A stretch of DNA of 64,000 nucleotides from Cryptomeria japonica (GCF_030272615.1 NC_081409.1:528856291-528920290); one strand, 5' to 3'; positions 11,745 through 24,102 are shown, counted from the stretch's first letter. The notes: generated by a model from the letters alone, not told the origin. Translations and numbers: made by a program.

Positions 11745-12135
11745 AGAAAGGTGTGATATCTCTCTCTAAGAGACTGTGCTCTAGTTCTGAGAATAATCAC
11801 CCTGCATAAGAAAAGTGGTGTCATCTCACTCTAACAGACCATGATCTGGTTCAAAGAATGACCCATTGTATAAGAGAAAAGTGACGACATCTTGCTCTAA
11901 GAGGTTTCTCTCTGGTTCCAAGAATGTCTCACTGTACAAGATAAGAAGAAGTGAAGACATCTCACTCTAAGAGACCATCTTCTGGTTCCAAGAATGACCC
12001 ACTATACAAAAAGTTATGACATCTTTCTCTAAGAGATTTCCCTCTGGTTCCAAGAATGTCCCACTGTACAAAAAGTGATGACATCTTGCTCTAAGAGGTT
12101 TCCCTCTGGTTCCAATAATGTCCCACTGTTCAATG
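11745..12135. repeat. Tandem array of about six 60-70-bp units
   Basis: Each unit reads approximately: GACATCTYRCTCTAAGAG, a short variable part, CTCTGGTTCCAAGAATG, then TCCCACTGTACAA and a purine spacer. CTGGTTC-type cores are seen near 11776 (decayed), 11838, 11902, 11973, 12046 and 12106. The last three or four units are the most alike, so the array has probably grown by local duplication. No coding frame is kept. Confidence 0.8.
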
Positions 12136-13519
12136 CATGAGAGAAGTATAGTACAAAGGAGCAATGTGGGTGCCCCCCCCTTAATATGTCAACATAGTGT
12201 AATGTTGATATCTTAAGGAAAGCAGAACAAGGATACCTTCGTCATAAAAAAGATACCCGCCATGCAACAATGTCATAAATCCAAGCAAGAGAGGGAATAC
12301 TCTTCAAGCAAGGATAAGATAGCTGACAAGAGATATCTTGCTATAAGTGTAAAGTTGATCCTTGGAGAAGAAGAGATCTTTTTTAAAAATACATCTACCC
12401 CGAAGAGGAGTTGTCTTAGACAAACATAGCATCTTCTAGTTCAAGAAAAGGAAAGAACTAGAATGCAATCCTTCCTCCTATTTCTAGGTGAAAGGGACTT
12501 TCGATGAGGGATCAATCATGCTTAGCCCCCAGAGGGATGGTTGGATTTATCATATATGTACATTACCAAGTGTATAAGAGGTCGTAGTCAAGGATTAACA
12601 CTTCTTGTATAAGAGAGAATCCTTAAGTCAATAACCAACAATTATGCACAAGGAATGGCATTAAGTAATAGAACTCATACCATCCACTTAATAGGAAAAA
12701 GTGGATCCCTAGAGAAAGAGAAATAGAAGGATCATTGCTCCCCAAGCTAAGCGATAATGAGAAGAGCTTACACAACCTACTAGAGAGAGATTAATCATAA
12801 GAAAATGTGCAATGAACTTACATGACCACATGCAAGAAAAAACATTAGTAAATGTGAAATACCCATCTCAAGAAGTGGCAATCTTCGAAAAGAAGAGAGA
12901 CAAAGCATCATACATTCCCCAAGGGGGGTTAATAATAAAAGCATACCATTGTAAGAAATGATAATCACATATGAAAAATCCAGTCCCTATAGGAAATAAT
13001 GATACAAGGAAAAGGAGAGAAAATCCTTGCCCCCCAAGTGAGGAGAACTAGGAGAAAATTTACACATTTTCTGATGGTGATTAGTTTCAAGTGATATGTC
13101 ATCCTAGTGGAACAAATCCTCTCAAGTAAAGGATACATACCTCCCAAGAGATCATTCCCTGTTAAGGGACATATCATACTTGTGAATAATCGAAACCATA
13201 GAAGAGGTAATATTTCCAAGAAAATGAAGGAAAGAGAAGAAGTGCAGTACTCATTAAATATGCCCCTCTCCAAGCAAAGAGGAAAACCAAAGAACAATTA
13301 TATGCTCACATAGGAATAGCCCTATGCAAGAAAAGAGATCTAATAATGAATAATGCCCAAAGATAGAGATAAATGAATAGAAAGATGATAAAAAGGACTT
13401 CATGTTGCTGCCCTAAAGTATGTTAAAGTGAAACAATACCACCACTAATGATAAAGAGCCCCCGTGAAATGGGCTAATTATGCCATATGATGAAGAGAAA
13501 CATGAAGGGAAAGGAAGTG

Positions 13520-14660
13520 CTAAGGCACAATGTTTTTACCAAGAAAGATATCTAGATCTCTTATGAGACAAATGTGTGCAAGATCGTATTGTAGTTGAAC
13601 AAATTTCTGAAATGCATAACATTTTCCAATAGAGTGTGAATATAGATCATGAAAAATGCAATATTCAATACCTTTCACTTGCTTAAGATTTTTGTTTTTA
13701 TTTTGAGGAGGAAAGTAAATGCTCTTGTCATATTTCAACCTCTAATAGATTCTTGCAGCTAATATGTTAGGATGGTAACTATCATCTTCCCATGAAGAAG
13801 AGGGTTTGTTAGGAGATGAAGTTCCATTATCCACAATTCTAATTTTGCCACTTTCTATGCCATCTTGAATAGCTTTTTGAAAATCAGGGCAATCATCAGC
13901 ATTATGGTCACAGGTTTGATGAAATGAACAAAAAGGATGCTTGGAAGAAGAAGCATTCTTGCAGGATCTCTTGATTTGTTGTTTTTGAAGGTAATCTTGA
14001 AAGTTTTGAAGTCTAAGGAATTCATCCATAGAAAGAGGGGTACCACATCCTAGGCCTCTTGTAGTAGTTTGTGTAGGAGGGTTTATAAGAACACGGATTC
14101 CATGCTCAAATTTCCCAATTCCTTGTCCTTTAAAACCTTGTTTTGGTATTATATGAAAGCCACAACTATAAGAATGTTGCAATTGACTAGATGGAGGAAC
14201 AAGATCATGAATTTATTTGAAATCTAATGTGTAAGGAGGTAGAAAGGGATTTGTAGATGAAGGAGGAGTATCATGTAAAATAAAAATCCCTTTGCCTTTA
14301 TCAAGCTTATCCTTTTTGGAAGATTGGGGAAGAACATCTTCATCATCTAAAAGCTCATTTTTAGTGATTTCTATGCGAGGAGAAAGGTCATGAATAAAAT
14401 GCATGACATCATCCTCTCTACATAGACTTTGGTGTTGAATATATGTCTTAGGAGAATAAGGAGGATCTAAATATGTAAGAATGTTGATGTTTTCATATTG
14501 CCCCCTTGCTCAAGGGTGTGTTTAGAAGAAGATGATAGATCCATATTACTTTTCATTGCTTGCTCTCTTGTAGACAAATCGTTAGGTAAAGCATTAGATC
14601 TCATTTCATCCACATAAGATACCCTAAGAGAAACAAGATACCCTATGAGAGGTACAAACA
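13520..14660 (-). pseudogene. Broken Ty3-type gag remnant of element A
   Basis: On the - strand, one frame from 14404 to 13520 is interrupted by three stops (about 14213, 13742 and 13520); a further piece (14661-14467) is in another frame. Two Cys/His signatures are visible: CSFHQTCDHNADDC at about 13920-13880 and CIFHDLYSHSIGKC near 13650. Each is followed by a short helix-like segment (FQKAIQDGIESGKI). This C-x2-H...H...C pattern followed by an Ile/Gln-rich helix is familiar from plant Ty3/gypsy Gag and capsid-linker regions, which is the basis for the call. No protease or polymerase follows. Confidence in gag is moderate; the upstream part of the protein is not recognisable. Confidence 0.5.
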
Positions 14661-15286
14661 TTAGGATCTTCAGGTTTAGGATCTACAAAATCTTTAAGGT
14701 GATTAACAGAGGAAATGCATTTTGTTAACAACATCACCATAATGCAACATAAATGATACATGAAAGCTTTGAGATCTAATTGAAAAGAAAATAATTTGGA
14801 AATCCTAACAACACAATATGACCAAGTGCTATGAAGAAAGAGAAGAAAGAGGAAATGGAATAAACTCCTATCTGACACATGATAAATATATGCAAAAATT
14901 AATGTAATCACATTCGAAAGAGCAAGTAAATCCAATTTATTAATTGTCATTAAAAGTCTCTTAAGTGAAATCTGAATTTGTTGGAAAGGCAGATCTAACA
15001 TTAGGACCTTTTTTATGAAAATTAATTTTAAGATGTGAATTTGATGAATTTTGAATTTATGTTTGACCTTAGAGAGTGTTAAAACTGATAAAGTACACTG
15101 ATTTTCTAGATCTGAGTAGAAGAATACAATTAATTCCGTCTCTCAAAATTTCGAGAAAAAAACCGAGGACCGTGGCGGGAACGCACACGGTCTGACCAAC
15201 TTTTTTCAAAATTGTCAGGGATGGTAGAGATTATGATTTTAATGTGGAATCCAAAAAAACAACTGATTTGGAGATGTTTAGATCGG

Positions 15287-15955
15287 TCAAAATTGCAGTC
15301 AAAGGTCGAAAATGAAAAGATCTTAAAAACTAGGGTTTTATGATTTAACCACTGATTTTTCAGAATAAAGAAACAGATTTGAATTTCAATTTTGAAATAG
15401 AAATCAGATTTGAAACAAGCAATGCAAACTTTATACCTCTCAAGCTTAATTTTCTCAAAATGAAAAATTAGGGTTTTTATGCAATTAACCTCTAAAATTT
15501 GCAAATAGATCAAACTTGAAAATGAAAATTTGAAATTCAAATTGCAATTAATCAGATCTAATAATAAGAAATCAGAATTAATGTGTAAGATGTCGGGTTC
15601 ACCAAAATGTAAGATGTCGGAATTAATCAAAATTGCAATCAAAGGTCGAAAATGAAAAGATCTTAAAAATTAGGGTTTTATGATTTAACCACTAAATTTT
15701 CATAATAAAGAAACAGATTTCAATTTCAATTTTGAAATAGAAATCAGATTTGAAACAAGCAATGCAAACTTTACACCTCTCAAGCTTAATTTGCTCAAAA
15801 TGAAAAATTAGGGTTTTTATGCAATTAACCTCTAAAATTTGCAAATAGATCAAACTTGAAAATGAAAATTTGAAATTCAAATTGCAATTAATTAGATCTA
15901 ATAATAAGAAATCAGAATTAATGTGTAAGATGTTGGGTTCACCAAAATGTAAAGT
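15287..15955. repeat. Tandem duplication, about 340-bp unit
   Basis: Sequence from AAATTGCAGTCAAAGGTCG (near 15290) to about 15614 recurs from about 15629 to 15952 with few mismatches. The short bridge AATGTAAGATGTCGG between them is itself a partial repeat. High similarity indicates a recent event relative to the age of the host element. Confidence 0.85.
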
Positions 15956-16291
15956 GGAAAATTGGATCATAGTGACTCCCCACCTAGGAGAGAGAAAGGA
16001 AGCCACTAGGATGATTTTCAATTGGAAAGGGCTTTACATTCAAAAGAGGGGTTGAATCCACTAGATCCAAATCCGAGGGAAACAAGGATGTGAATTCTGA
16101 GTGGATTACAAGTGGTTGAAGTGTGAATTACCCTCTTTTGTAAATGAGAAAATTGACTTGTTGACTATGTGGAAAAGAGAGAGGAAATGAGTGAAATGAG
16201 GTGCTACCAGTTTGGGATCACATTGTAACTTTAGATCTGAGCTAATTAAAGTGATGTGGATCTACCTTCTAGATTTGGAGAAAAGTCATTG

Positions 16292-16318
16292 GGACCATGG
16301 CGGGAATGTACATGGTCC
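16292..16318. other. Perfect 8-bp hairpin, with a sister copy at 15167-15192
   Basis: GGACCATG (16292-16299) and CATGGTCC (16311-16318) are perfect complements around an 11-base loop GCGGGAATGTA. The sister block at 15167-15192 has GACCGTG and CACGGTC with loop GCGGGAACGCA. The loop core GCGGGAA is kept. Confidence 0.6.
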
Positions 16319-16399
16319 ACCACAAAATCTGCAAAATGAAAAGGGTTCTTTCGTCTTTGCAAATGAAGCCCAAACCTACAATTATAGCTGCGTACTTGT

Positions 16400-16506
16400 A
16401 ACCTACACATAGAAAGAGAAGAAAATGGGGTTGTGGATAGGGTTTTGTCGTAGTCAAACACTGGTTGAGGAATAAACCTAGAAATAAAGTAATTGCAAAT
16501 GCTTGA
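16400..16506 (-). mobile_element. Element A, right LTR, first part (split by element B)
   Basis: Matches 10265-10372 of the left LTR and stops at GCTTGA, where element B begins. It continues at 29331. The joint is precise: CTTGA stands on both sides of B and once in the uninterrupted left LTR. Confidence 0.85.
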
Positions 16507-18846
16507 TGTTAGATGGTTCAGATAACCGGAAGACAACTGAGAGGGGGGGTGACTCAGTTGTCACAGATTATAGGAACCATTAGCAGTTTAAACTTTAATA
16601 CTGGAACCCAAAACATTAATACCAGAAGAGTAGATAAACCAATTAAGTATAAACAATAATCACAAAATAAAATCCATCCACGTAACACCAAGATTTGTAT
16701 ATGAAAACTCGGTAAAGGGGAAAACCACGGTGGGAAGCCTACCCACAGTCAGATAATACTTTTGTAGTAAGTATGTGAATTACTGTAGACACTTAAAAAT
16801 ATTTATTTTAATTATTTTTAATTCTTCACATAATTAATTAATTAATTATGTTAATTAAAATTATTCTCAATATTAATTAAATATAATTAATATTGTCACT
16901 ATAGCATATGATTTATTTAATAAATCAATCCCTTTCTTTATTCTTCTAAAAAATAAAATTCTCACAAATCTTCCTCTTAGCTAATTAATTTCAATTAATT
17001 AGTTAACCTACATGATTCCTACAAATCATCTTCTTAATTCATCATTAACCTAATAAATTCTTCTAGAAACTCCCTAAACTCACTTAACATTATTCTTCTA
17101 ATTTTTTATTCCCTCCACTCATTCTCTCTCCTAGTCAAATTCTCCTACAAATATAAATCCCACCTAACATTTCCTCTAATCCCCCTCCTAATGAGTCATT
17201 AATGGCTAATCATCATGATTAGCCACAAAGTCAACTCTTTGTCCTTTCATCTAGCCACTAGCTTTAAATGCTCTTTTTCTAGATGAATATAAGATTTTCG
17301 AAATCTCACATTCCTCTAGGCATTTCCCTCTCCCAAGGAATTTTTAATTCCTTTTTATTCTTCTAATCCCCATAATATTCATTTTTGGAGAATTTTTAAT
17401 TCCTCCAATGCATCTTGTAGAGTGTGGAGATACGAAATGCCTTTAGGGCATATTTCTTGGTCTCCACCCCCGCTCTTGGAGCTTGTGTGAGCTCACAAGT
17501 AAATCATAGCCCTTCATCTCGAATTCATCCTATCCATTTGTTTTCCTCTCCTCTTCCTATAAAATAGGGTTCCATCCCTTCATTCAAAACATCTTGAAAT
17601 CCAATAAGCTTATGCTGCCTTTTTGAGCCCAGGAAATCATCTTGGCAACTTGATCATCTCATCCTTACCATTCATCCTTTTCATTTGTGCACAATATTGG
17701 AGAGCCATCCACATCCAGCAATCAAAGGAGCACATCAAGTGGAGCATTATCAAGGGGCGCCTTCACTTCATCAAGCTCAATCCAAAGGAGAAGGTAAAAT
17801 AGCAAGGTGAAACGGTCTTTTTATGATATTTTAGCATTCTGCATGTTTATTTCGTTATGTTTTGATCAGTTTACCTTTCAAATCTGTTTTTCCCTCTTCA
17901 ATTAAAATGAAGGGTCCTGCACTTGCAAGAAGGCCAACAGCCTAGAGCGCACTGCTCATCACAAAAGGAGCCTCACTGACTACATACAAATCTAGACTAC
18001 AATCTGGAGAAGTGTTGAACTACAAAAGATAGCATCTCCTATGCCTGAGTACAGTTTCTATTATGCTCAATACCGAAGGATTAAATCCTCTTACATAAAC
18101 CCAATTCGATCTCCAATGATCAACTAACTCCTCTTCCTGAATGATATTACATTGTCTATACATTGCATTCCTTGACCATGACCCCTTACATTAACCATGA
18201 TGATCTGCAATGAGATCTTACATCAATTTATACAAAACCCTAGACCATAAACAATCAGGTCAGCCACCAGACAATAAACCGATTACATAAATACAAACCA
18301 TGTTGGCCTTAGACCAAACAAGTAATATCAACACATAAGACATCCCAAAAATACATTAATAGGTCTTATCCACACGTTACATTAAAGTCGGTCCATAACC
18401 TAGATCAACCGGGACCCTGTATAGGTCCACATGATACAACAATGATCTCCAACTGCCAAGTCTCGATCATGATTACCAGTAGCATCCTGAAACTCTACTA
18501 GAAGTTGCACCAACACCACTTATGCAATTCATCAAAGATCTCCACCAAAAGCTTTATCGGTGAAACCCTCGACGGAACCAAAAACCAATCTTCTAAGCAA
18601 GCAGGATAGCATCCAATCTCCAGACCAAAACCAACTAACCAAATATGAGTATAAGTATCATGAACAAGCCAATTCCATCATCAGAATATACCGGAGTCTA
18701 CCGGATCATGCCAGATCCAAGTTAACCAAAAACCACACAACCTACCGGGACCAGAAGGGTGTCAGTAAAGCATCCAAATAGCTAGTGTTGGCGTCAATGA
18801 CAAAACATCAATGCAACACATAATCAATTCCACCAAATGGCCAACA
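16507..18846 (-). mobile_element. Element B, 3' LTR (interrupted by solo LTR C)
   Basis: Matches the 5' LTR at 28121-29325 on both sides of an insertion at 16784-17900. Without the insertion and its duplicated 5 bp it is about 1218 bp, close to the 1205 bp of the partner. It ends at CCAACA 18846. Confidence 0.88.
16784..17900 (+). mobile_element. Solo LTR C inside the LTR of element B
   Basis: The partner LTR of B reads GTGAATTACAATGAAGG without a break. Here an extra 1117 bp, starting TGTAGACACTT and ending CCCTCTTCA, separates GTGAATTAC from AATGAAGG. Flanks ATTAC (16779-16783) and ATTAA (17901-17905) form a 5-bp target duplication with one mismatch. TG...CA ends, a TATAAAATA box at 17558-17566 and no coding frame make this a solo LTR, the product of recombination between the two LTRs of a full element. 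The orientation is taken from the TATA box. The family is unknown to me. Confidence 0.75.
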
Positions 18847-18860
18847 ATCTCCCCCTTTGG
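18847..18860 (-). other. Polypurine tract of element B
   Basis: On the - strand CCAAAGGGGGAGAT runs directly into the TGTTGG of the 3' LTR. This is the classical plus-strand primer of Tork/SIRE-like copia elements. Similar C-rich blocks on the + strand occur near 18920, 19006 and 19087. Confidence 0.8.
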
Positions 18861-19112
18861 CATTGATGGAAACACTAGATGTGAAAAACATCTAAGTACC
18901 AAGAAATGCCAAACAAGTCTCCCCCTTTGGAAGAAAGCCAACAAACTCCCACATATAGCTCTGAGTATCACTCCCCTTTTCACTTTCTTTTTCACATCAA
19001 TTTCACTCCCCCTTTGACATCAATGCCATAAATCTGATAGAAATATCAAAGAAAAAACATAAGTCTCTGAATCACAAAGCTGACTACTCCCCCTGAGCAA
19101 TAGCATCTCACA

Positions 19113-19723
19113 TCAGTATCGGAATGAATAGTATCTCTTATAGTACATGTCAAACTGATGCCAAACTGCATCAATCAAGTCTCTACCAGGGCCAGAAACT
19201 CCCAATCTGTCTCCCAGGTACTCAAATGATTCCTTCGACAAAGGTTTAGTGAAAATATCTGCAATCTTCTCTTTAGTGTTCACATAAACCAATCTGACTT
19301 CATTTTCTTCCACATTTTCCTTAAAAAAGTTATACTTTAGATATGTGCTTTGTTTTAGAATGAAATACTGAATTCTTTGATATATCAATAGAAATAGAGT
19401 TATCACAGTAAATAACTACCGGTGCATCACAATCCACCTTTATATCCTTCAACATTTGCTTCATCCATAAAACTTGTGTACAGTTAGTAGCAGCAGCAAC
19501 ATACTTAGCTTCAATAGTAGATAAAGAAGTACATGACTATTTCTTGCTTATCCAAGAAACCAACTTCTTTCCAAGAAAGAAAGCTCCACTGAAAGTACTT
19601 TTTCGGTCATCAACATCTCTAGCCCAGTCAGCATCTGTATATGCACATAACGTAAATTTATCATCCTTAGGGTACCACAAACCATATTCTGATGTACCTT
19701 TCAAGTATCTAAAAATACTTTTC
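19113..19723 (-). pseudogene. Element B RNase H (3' end of pol)
   Basis: On the - strand the segment at 19725-19537 reads from KSIFRYLKGTSEYGLWYP through YTDADWARDVDDRKS to LVSWISKK, the N-terminal half of copia RNase H with the first catalytic Asp in TDADW. A stop follows. Further motifs are visible downstream (IEAKYVAAA, YCDN with frames shifting), then a piece at 19406-19113 holds the C-terminal KIADIFTKPL signature typical of the end of copia pol. Element D inserted just before KSIF, separating this part from the reverse transcriptase at 24396. At least one frameshift and several stops break it. Confidence 0.8.
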
Positions 19724-19728
19724 ACTAC

Positions 19729-20904
19729 TGGTGGGTCTCAAATCAACAGATTGGATAGGTTCTAAGGAAATGCCAACTCTTATGATCAAACCCTCCAATT
19801 GACTTGGCCAACTTATAGAGTGAACCTATTTGGTTACTAACTCTCTCACTTTAGGCTCTGCAGGACCTAGGCGGGTATACCTACTCACTAGTTGTTCCTT
19901 CAACTAATGCTTTTTATAGCAGATTTAGTGTCTTGATCTGATATCTCCTAGTCTCAGAATGGCATAAGTTTCTTAAATAGACTGATTTCATATGTGTGTA
20001 TTGATCTATGTATCTTACAAAAGTATATATGTTACACTTTGGCTAAATTACCTACTATACCTACTCTACTAATCCTAATACTTAAAAGTAAAGGGTAACT
20101 GGTATGGTTAAAGGGTTTGTTTACAAATGATCAGTGTCTTTCCTCTTATTTGGGCTACAGAGTCTTATATTTCTTCAGGACTTATTGTGTAAACTTATGA
20201 GACAGTTTTTAATCCCACCACCTCTCGATGAGTTTGTCAGTTACTGTTTCTTATGAGCTCTACTTCAATGTCTATATTGTAAACTGCTTGAATGGATTTA
20301 ACCCTAACTTTTAAGAGACCATCCAAGGAAGAAATACAGGGAACAATTACAATTCATGAGTAAATCTTTTTGATCCAAATCTACAATATGAAACACAGAA
20401 TTTTACTGGAAGAACACGAATAACCTTATCCACTTTTAGATAATATCATAAGCAACTACCTTCTAAAAATATGTTAACTCTCAACACATATGAGAAAGAA
20501 AATGCAACTGGTTATTTTTGATAAAAAGTTTTAAAGTACAAAATTGCCTCCACCTCTTCTATCTCTCCTCCTTTTTTTTTTTTACATTTTACATCACACA
20601 TATATATGTGTTTGAATGGTTTTCATAACCCTTTGGGTGAAAAGACACCCCCCTTTTAAATAAAAATAATTCCAAATCCCGAAATTGCCTTAGTTTATGT
20701 AATTAATTGTCACTTTACAAGTTGTTTGGGCATATTAGAGGTATTTTAAGGCTATTTTATGGGTATATAATGGATAAATGGTCTTTAAATGATGTAAATA
20801 CCCCCTTTGGTGCTTCACACTCCATTTTTTATGCCCATTATTGTGTTTATGTTATGGTTTCATATTGTGCAACAAATATTAAATATATTACTTGTACCTA
20901 TTCA

Positions 20905-20935
<31 letters not shown>

Positions 20936-20997
20936 TTTTCTTGCTCCTTGTCTTGGAATTTGGAATTCTAAAAATTGCAAAATTTAGGGTTCCAACA
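19729..20997 (-). mobile_element. Element D, 3' LTR (left copy)
   Basis: It is 1269 bp long and nearly identical to the right copy over most of its length. It carries a single short (TA)n run near 20909-20932. The first bases are TGGTGGG where the right copy has TGTTGGG, a single change at the terminus. Confidence 0.85.
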
Positions 20998-21077
20998 GTG
21001 GCTCTGTCTGGGGATGGATGCCCCTTGTGGGCATAGCAAGAATTCAGATCTCTGGTAGAGCAAACCATGTGCCTAAT

Positions 21078-22586
21078 TCATTGACCTGTTTTGGTGGCCC
21101 CAAGCCCAAAAACTGAACACCAATTCTTTCCTCTATCAAACATCTGATTCTCATCATGAAGTAGTATAAAATTTTTGAAATTAGTGATATCACCTGATTG
21201 GCAATTCCTATCATAAGATGCATTATCCATCCTTATTTTATAAGAATTCTTTATTTCACCTGGATTACCATTATCCCCTATTCCATAGGAAATAATATTT
21301 ATACTTTTACAAAACTTTGCTTCTTGTGGCATCCGCATATTCTTCATCTCTATTTTATTGGAATGTTGCATATTATCTAACTGGTACTTCTTTTCACCTT
21401 TTATTTTATCTCTATGTGATGTACCTTCCTTTTGTAACTCTCTTACTTTTGTGGTCCTTTTATCACATGACTTAGTCATATTATTACCCATGTTGTCTTC
21501 ACACATGTTTGTATTGTCCATACTGTCTGAAATTTTTTCTTCATCATATAAAGGATTTGAGAATACATGAAAATCCTTTTCACACATACCATGGCAGTAG
21601 GGAATATGATTTTCCTATATCACTTCATCACATAAGGGGTTTGAAAACATTTGAAAGCCATTTTCAAATTTGCATACCTCCTCTTTATCAATTGTATCAT
21701 CAAGGTACTCAGGTATGGATTCACTCTCCTCATGACTGGTACAATATTCTTCATCAATGTTAGCAACAATTTCTTCAAGTTCTGACTTGTACTCACAAAC
21801 ATCATCAATAGCTTCTTCATCAGATGGGACTTCCAAAGGGATAACTGATTCTTCTATATAATCATCTTCATTTGCATCTCTTATGTTGATGTTACTCGTC
21901 TCACGCAAATCATGTATTTTTTTATTCAATTCTTCAAGAATTGAACATGCTGATTCCAAACTGTCAGACCCACATTCTCTCACGATCAATTCCTCCAGTA
22001 TAGCTGAATTAAGTTGTGTATTATCAAGCATTTGGAAATAAGTCACCATTATTCTGCCAATCAATTTTTCTATAGATTCACCTTCCTTTCTTCTTATGTT
22101 GTAGATTGCATTGCCGCAATCATAATCCAATTGAATCTAATTTTGGTATGGATAACTAATTGAAGGGCTAGCGACTGAAGTGTTGTCCTTGATTACATCA
22201 TAGAATTCTTCCATGAACCACCACTCAAGTTCTTCCCATGATGAGATACTTAGTGGGGGTAACAAGATGAATGACTGCTCTGCAACATCCTCCAATGTTA
22301 GCACAAACCATTTCATGATCGTTTCTTCTGAGTAGATTCTGAAGGTCTCAATAAACCAATAAAATGATTTTAGATGCCCAATTGGTGATTCTCTTTCATC
22401 TCCATGGAACCTCGGCATATAGATCTTCAACTCACAGGGAAATGCATTTGGATACTCAGGGATGTTACCGAAATCCAATGGCTTAAATCTTCTTGGAATA
22501 TTCCTGTCTCTTTGTGGTTGTGGTTTCCACTGTGCATATTTCTTTTCTGAAGATGCTTCTTCATAAAAATATGGATATTGAAACAT
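21078..22586 (-). pseudogene. Element D gag (Ty3/gypsy type), two in-frame stops
   Basis: One frame of about 503 codons from ATG 22586 to TGA at 21078, broken only by TAG near 22137 and near 21615. Residues about 35-145 show the retrotransposon Gag capsid pattern: MPRFHGDERESPIGHLKSF, then LTLEDVAEQSFILLPPLSI and SSWEELEWWFMEEF; after the first stop comes RRKEGESIEKLIGRI, matching the conserved GES..E...R segment. The second half is very acidic and contains a repeated phrase (FSNPLCDEV and FSNPLYDEE). No zinc knuckle and no pol. Gag would form the particle that packages element RNA; here the stops probably prevent that unless they are read through. The family call is firm, activity doubtful. 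Confidence 0.8.
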
Positions 22587-22710
22587 ACTGAATGCTACTG
22601 ATCTTTTTCATTTAATTTTCATTTTTACAGAGTCGCCACCTCTTTCATAGAGGACATAAGTTATTTCTTTCTTTTGAGTTCTCTCCCACAACAGAGTTTT
22701 TATAATTCTT

Positions 22711-22727
22711 CCCTAGCAGAGTCGCCA
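22711..22727 (-). other. Primer-binding site of element D
   Basis: On the - strand TGGCGACTCTGCTAGGG starts three bases after the 5' LTR (right copy). TGGCGACTCTGCT-type primer sites are common in plant Ty3 elements. It fixes the orientation together with gag. Confidence 0.7.
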
Positions 22728-22730
22728 ATA

Positions 22731-24040
22731 TGTTGGGTCTCAAATCAACAGATTGGATAGGTTGTAAGGAAATGCCAACTCCTATGATCAAACCCTCCAA
22801 TTGACTTGGCCAACTTATAGAGTGAACCTATTTGGTTCCTAACTCTCTCACTTTAGGCTCTGCAGGACCTAGGCGGGTATACCTACTCACTAGTTGTTCC
22901 TTCAACTAATGCTTTTTATAGCAGATTTAGTGTCTTAATCTGATATCTCCTAGTCTCATAATAGCATAAGTTTCTTAAATAGACTGATTTCATATGTGTG
23001 TATTGATCTATGTATCTTACAAAAGTATATATGTTACACTTTGGCTAAATTACCTACTATACCTACTCTACTAATCCTAATGCTTAAAAGTAAAGGGTAA
23101 CTGGTATGGTTAAAGGGTTTGTTTACAAATGATCAGTTCCTTTCCTCTTATTTGGGCTACAGAGTCTTATATTTCTTCAGGACTTATTGTGTAAACTTAT
23201 GAGACAATTTTTAAACCCACCACCTCTCGATGAGTTTGTCAGTTATTGTTTCTTATGAGCTCTACTTCAATGTCTATATTGTAAACTACTTGAATGGATT
23301 TAACCCTAACTTTTAAGAGACCATCCAAGGAAGAAATACAGGGAACAATTACAATTCATGAGTAAATCTTTTTGATCCAAATCTACAATATGAAACACGA
23401 GATTTTACTGGAAGAACACGAATAACCTTATCCGCTTTTAGATAATATCATAAGCAACTACCTTCTAAAAATATGTTAACTCTCAACACATATGAGAAAG
23501 AAAATGCAACTGGTTATTTTTGATAAAAAGTTTTAAAGTACAAAATTGCCTCCACCTCTTCTATCTCTCCTCCTCCTTTTTTTTTTTTTACATTTTACAT
23601 CACACATATATATGTGTTTGAATGGTTTTCATAACCCTTTGGGTGAAAAGACACCCCCCTTTTAAATAAAAATAATTCCAAATCCCGAAATTGCCTTAGT
23701 TTATGTAATTAATTGTCACTCTACAAGTTGTTTGGGCATATTAGAGGTATTTTAAGGCTATTTTATGGGTATATAATGGATAAATGGTCTTTAAATGATG
23801 TAAATACCCCCTTTGGTGCTTCACACTCCATTTTTTATGCCCATTATTGTGTTTATGTTATGGTTTCATATTGTGCAACAAATATAAAATATATTACTTG
23901 TACCTATTCAATATATATATGTTATGGTTTCATTATTACTCCATTTTTTATGCCCATTATTGTGTTTATGTTATGGTTTCATATTGTGCAACAAATATAA
24001 AATATATTACTTGTACCTATTCAATATGTATATATGTATA

Positions 24041-24102
<62 letters not shown>

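Larger units (their letters stand above)
11076..13519 (-). other. Element A, non-coding 3' interior
   Basis: This region is purine-rich on the + strand and has no coding frame of note, although a pol region would be expected here in an autonomous element. It contains a (GA)n tract at 11604-11636, a phrase GGTGATCCATG repeated near 11478, 11540 and 11590, and the tandem array described separately. The lack of any protease, integrase or reverse transcriptase remnant suggests that A is a gag-only or large non-autonomous derivative. Confidence 0.5.
14661..16399 (-). other. Element A, leader region with duplicated blocks
   Basis: There is no convincing coding sequence between the gag remnant and the right LTR, although one A-rich - strand frame (15001-14624) is open. 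The region holds a tandem duplication of about 340 bp (15287-15955) and two copies of a hairpin block (15167-15192 and 16292-16318). The position fits a long 5' leader. I could not find a primer-binding site next to the right LTR. Confidence 0.4.

Noticed and set aside
11745-12135. Possible CRISPR-like array
   Set aside because: Units are contiguous degenerate tandem copies with similar spacers inside a plant retroelement, not short identical repeats with unique spacers.
15130-16021. - strand ORFs of 170 and 109 codons rich in Phe, Cys and Ile
   Set aside because: They read through the AT-rich 340-bp tandem duplication with near-identical text, and no family motif is present.
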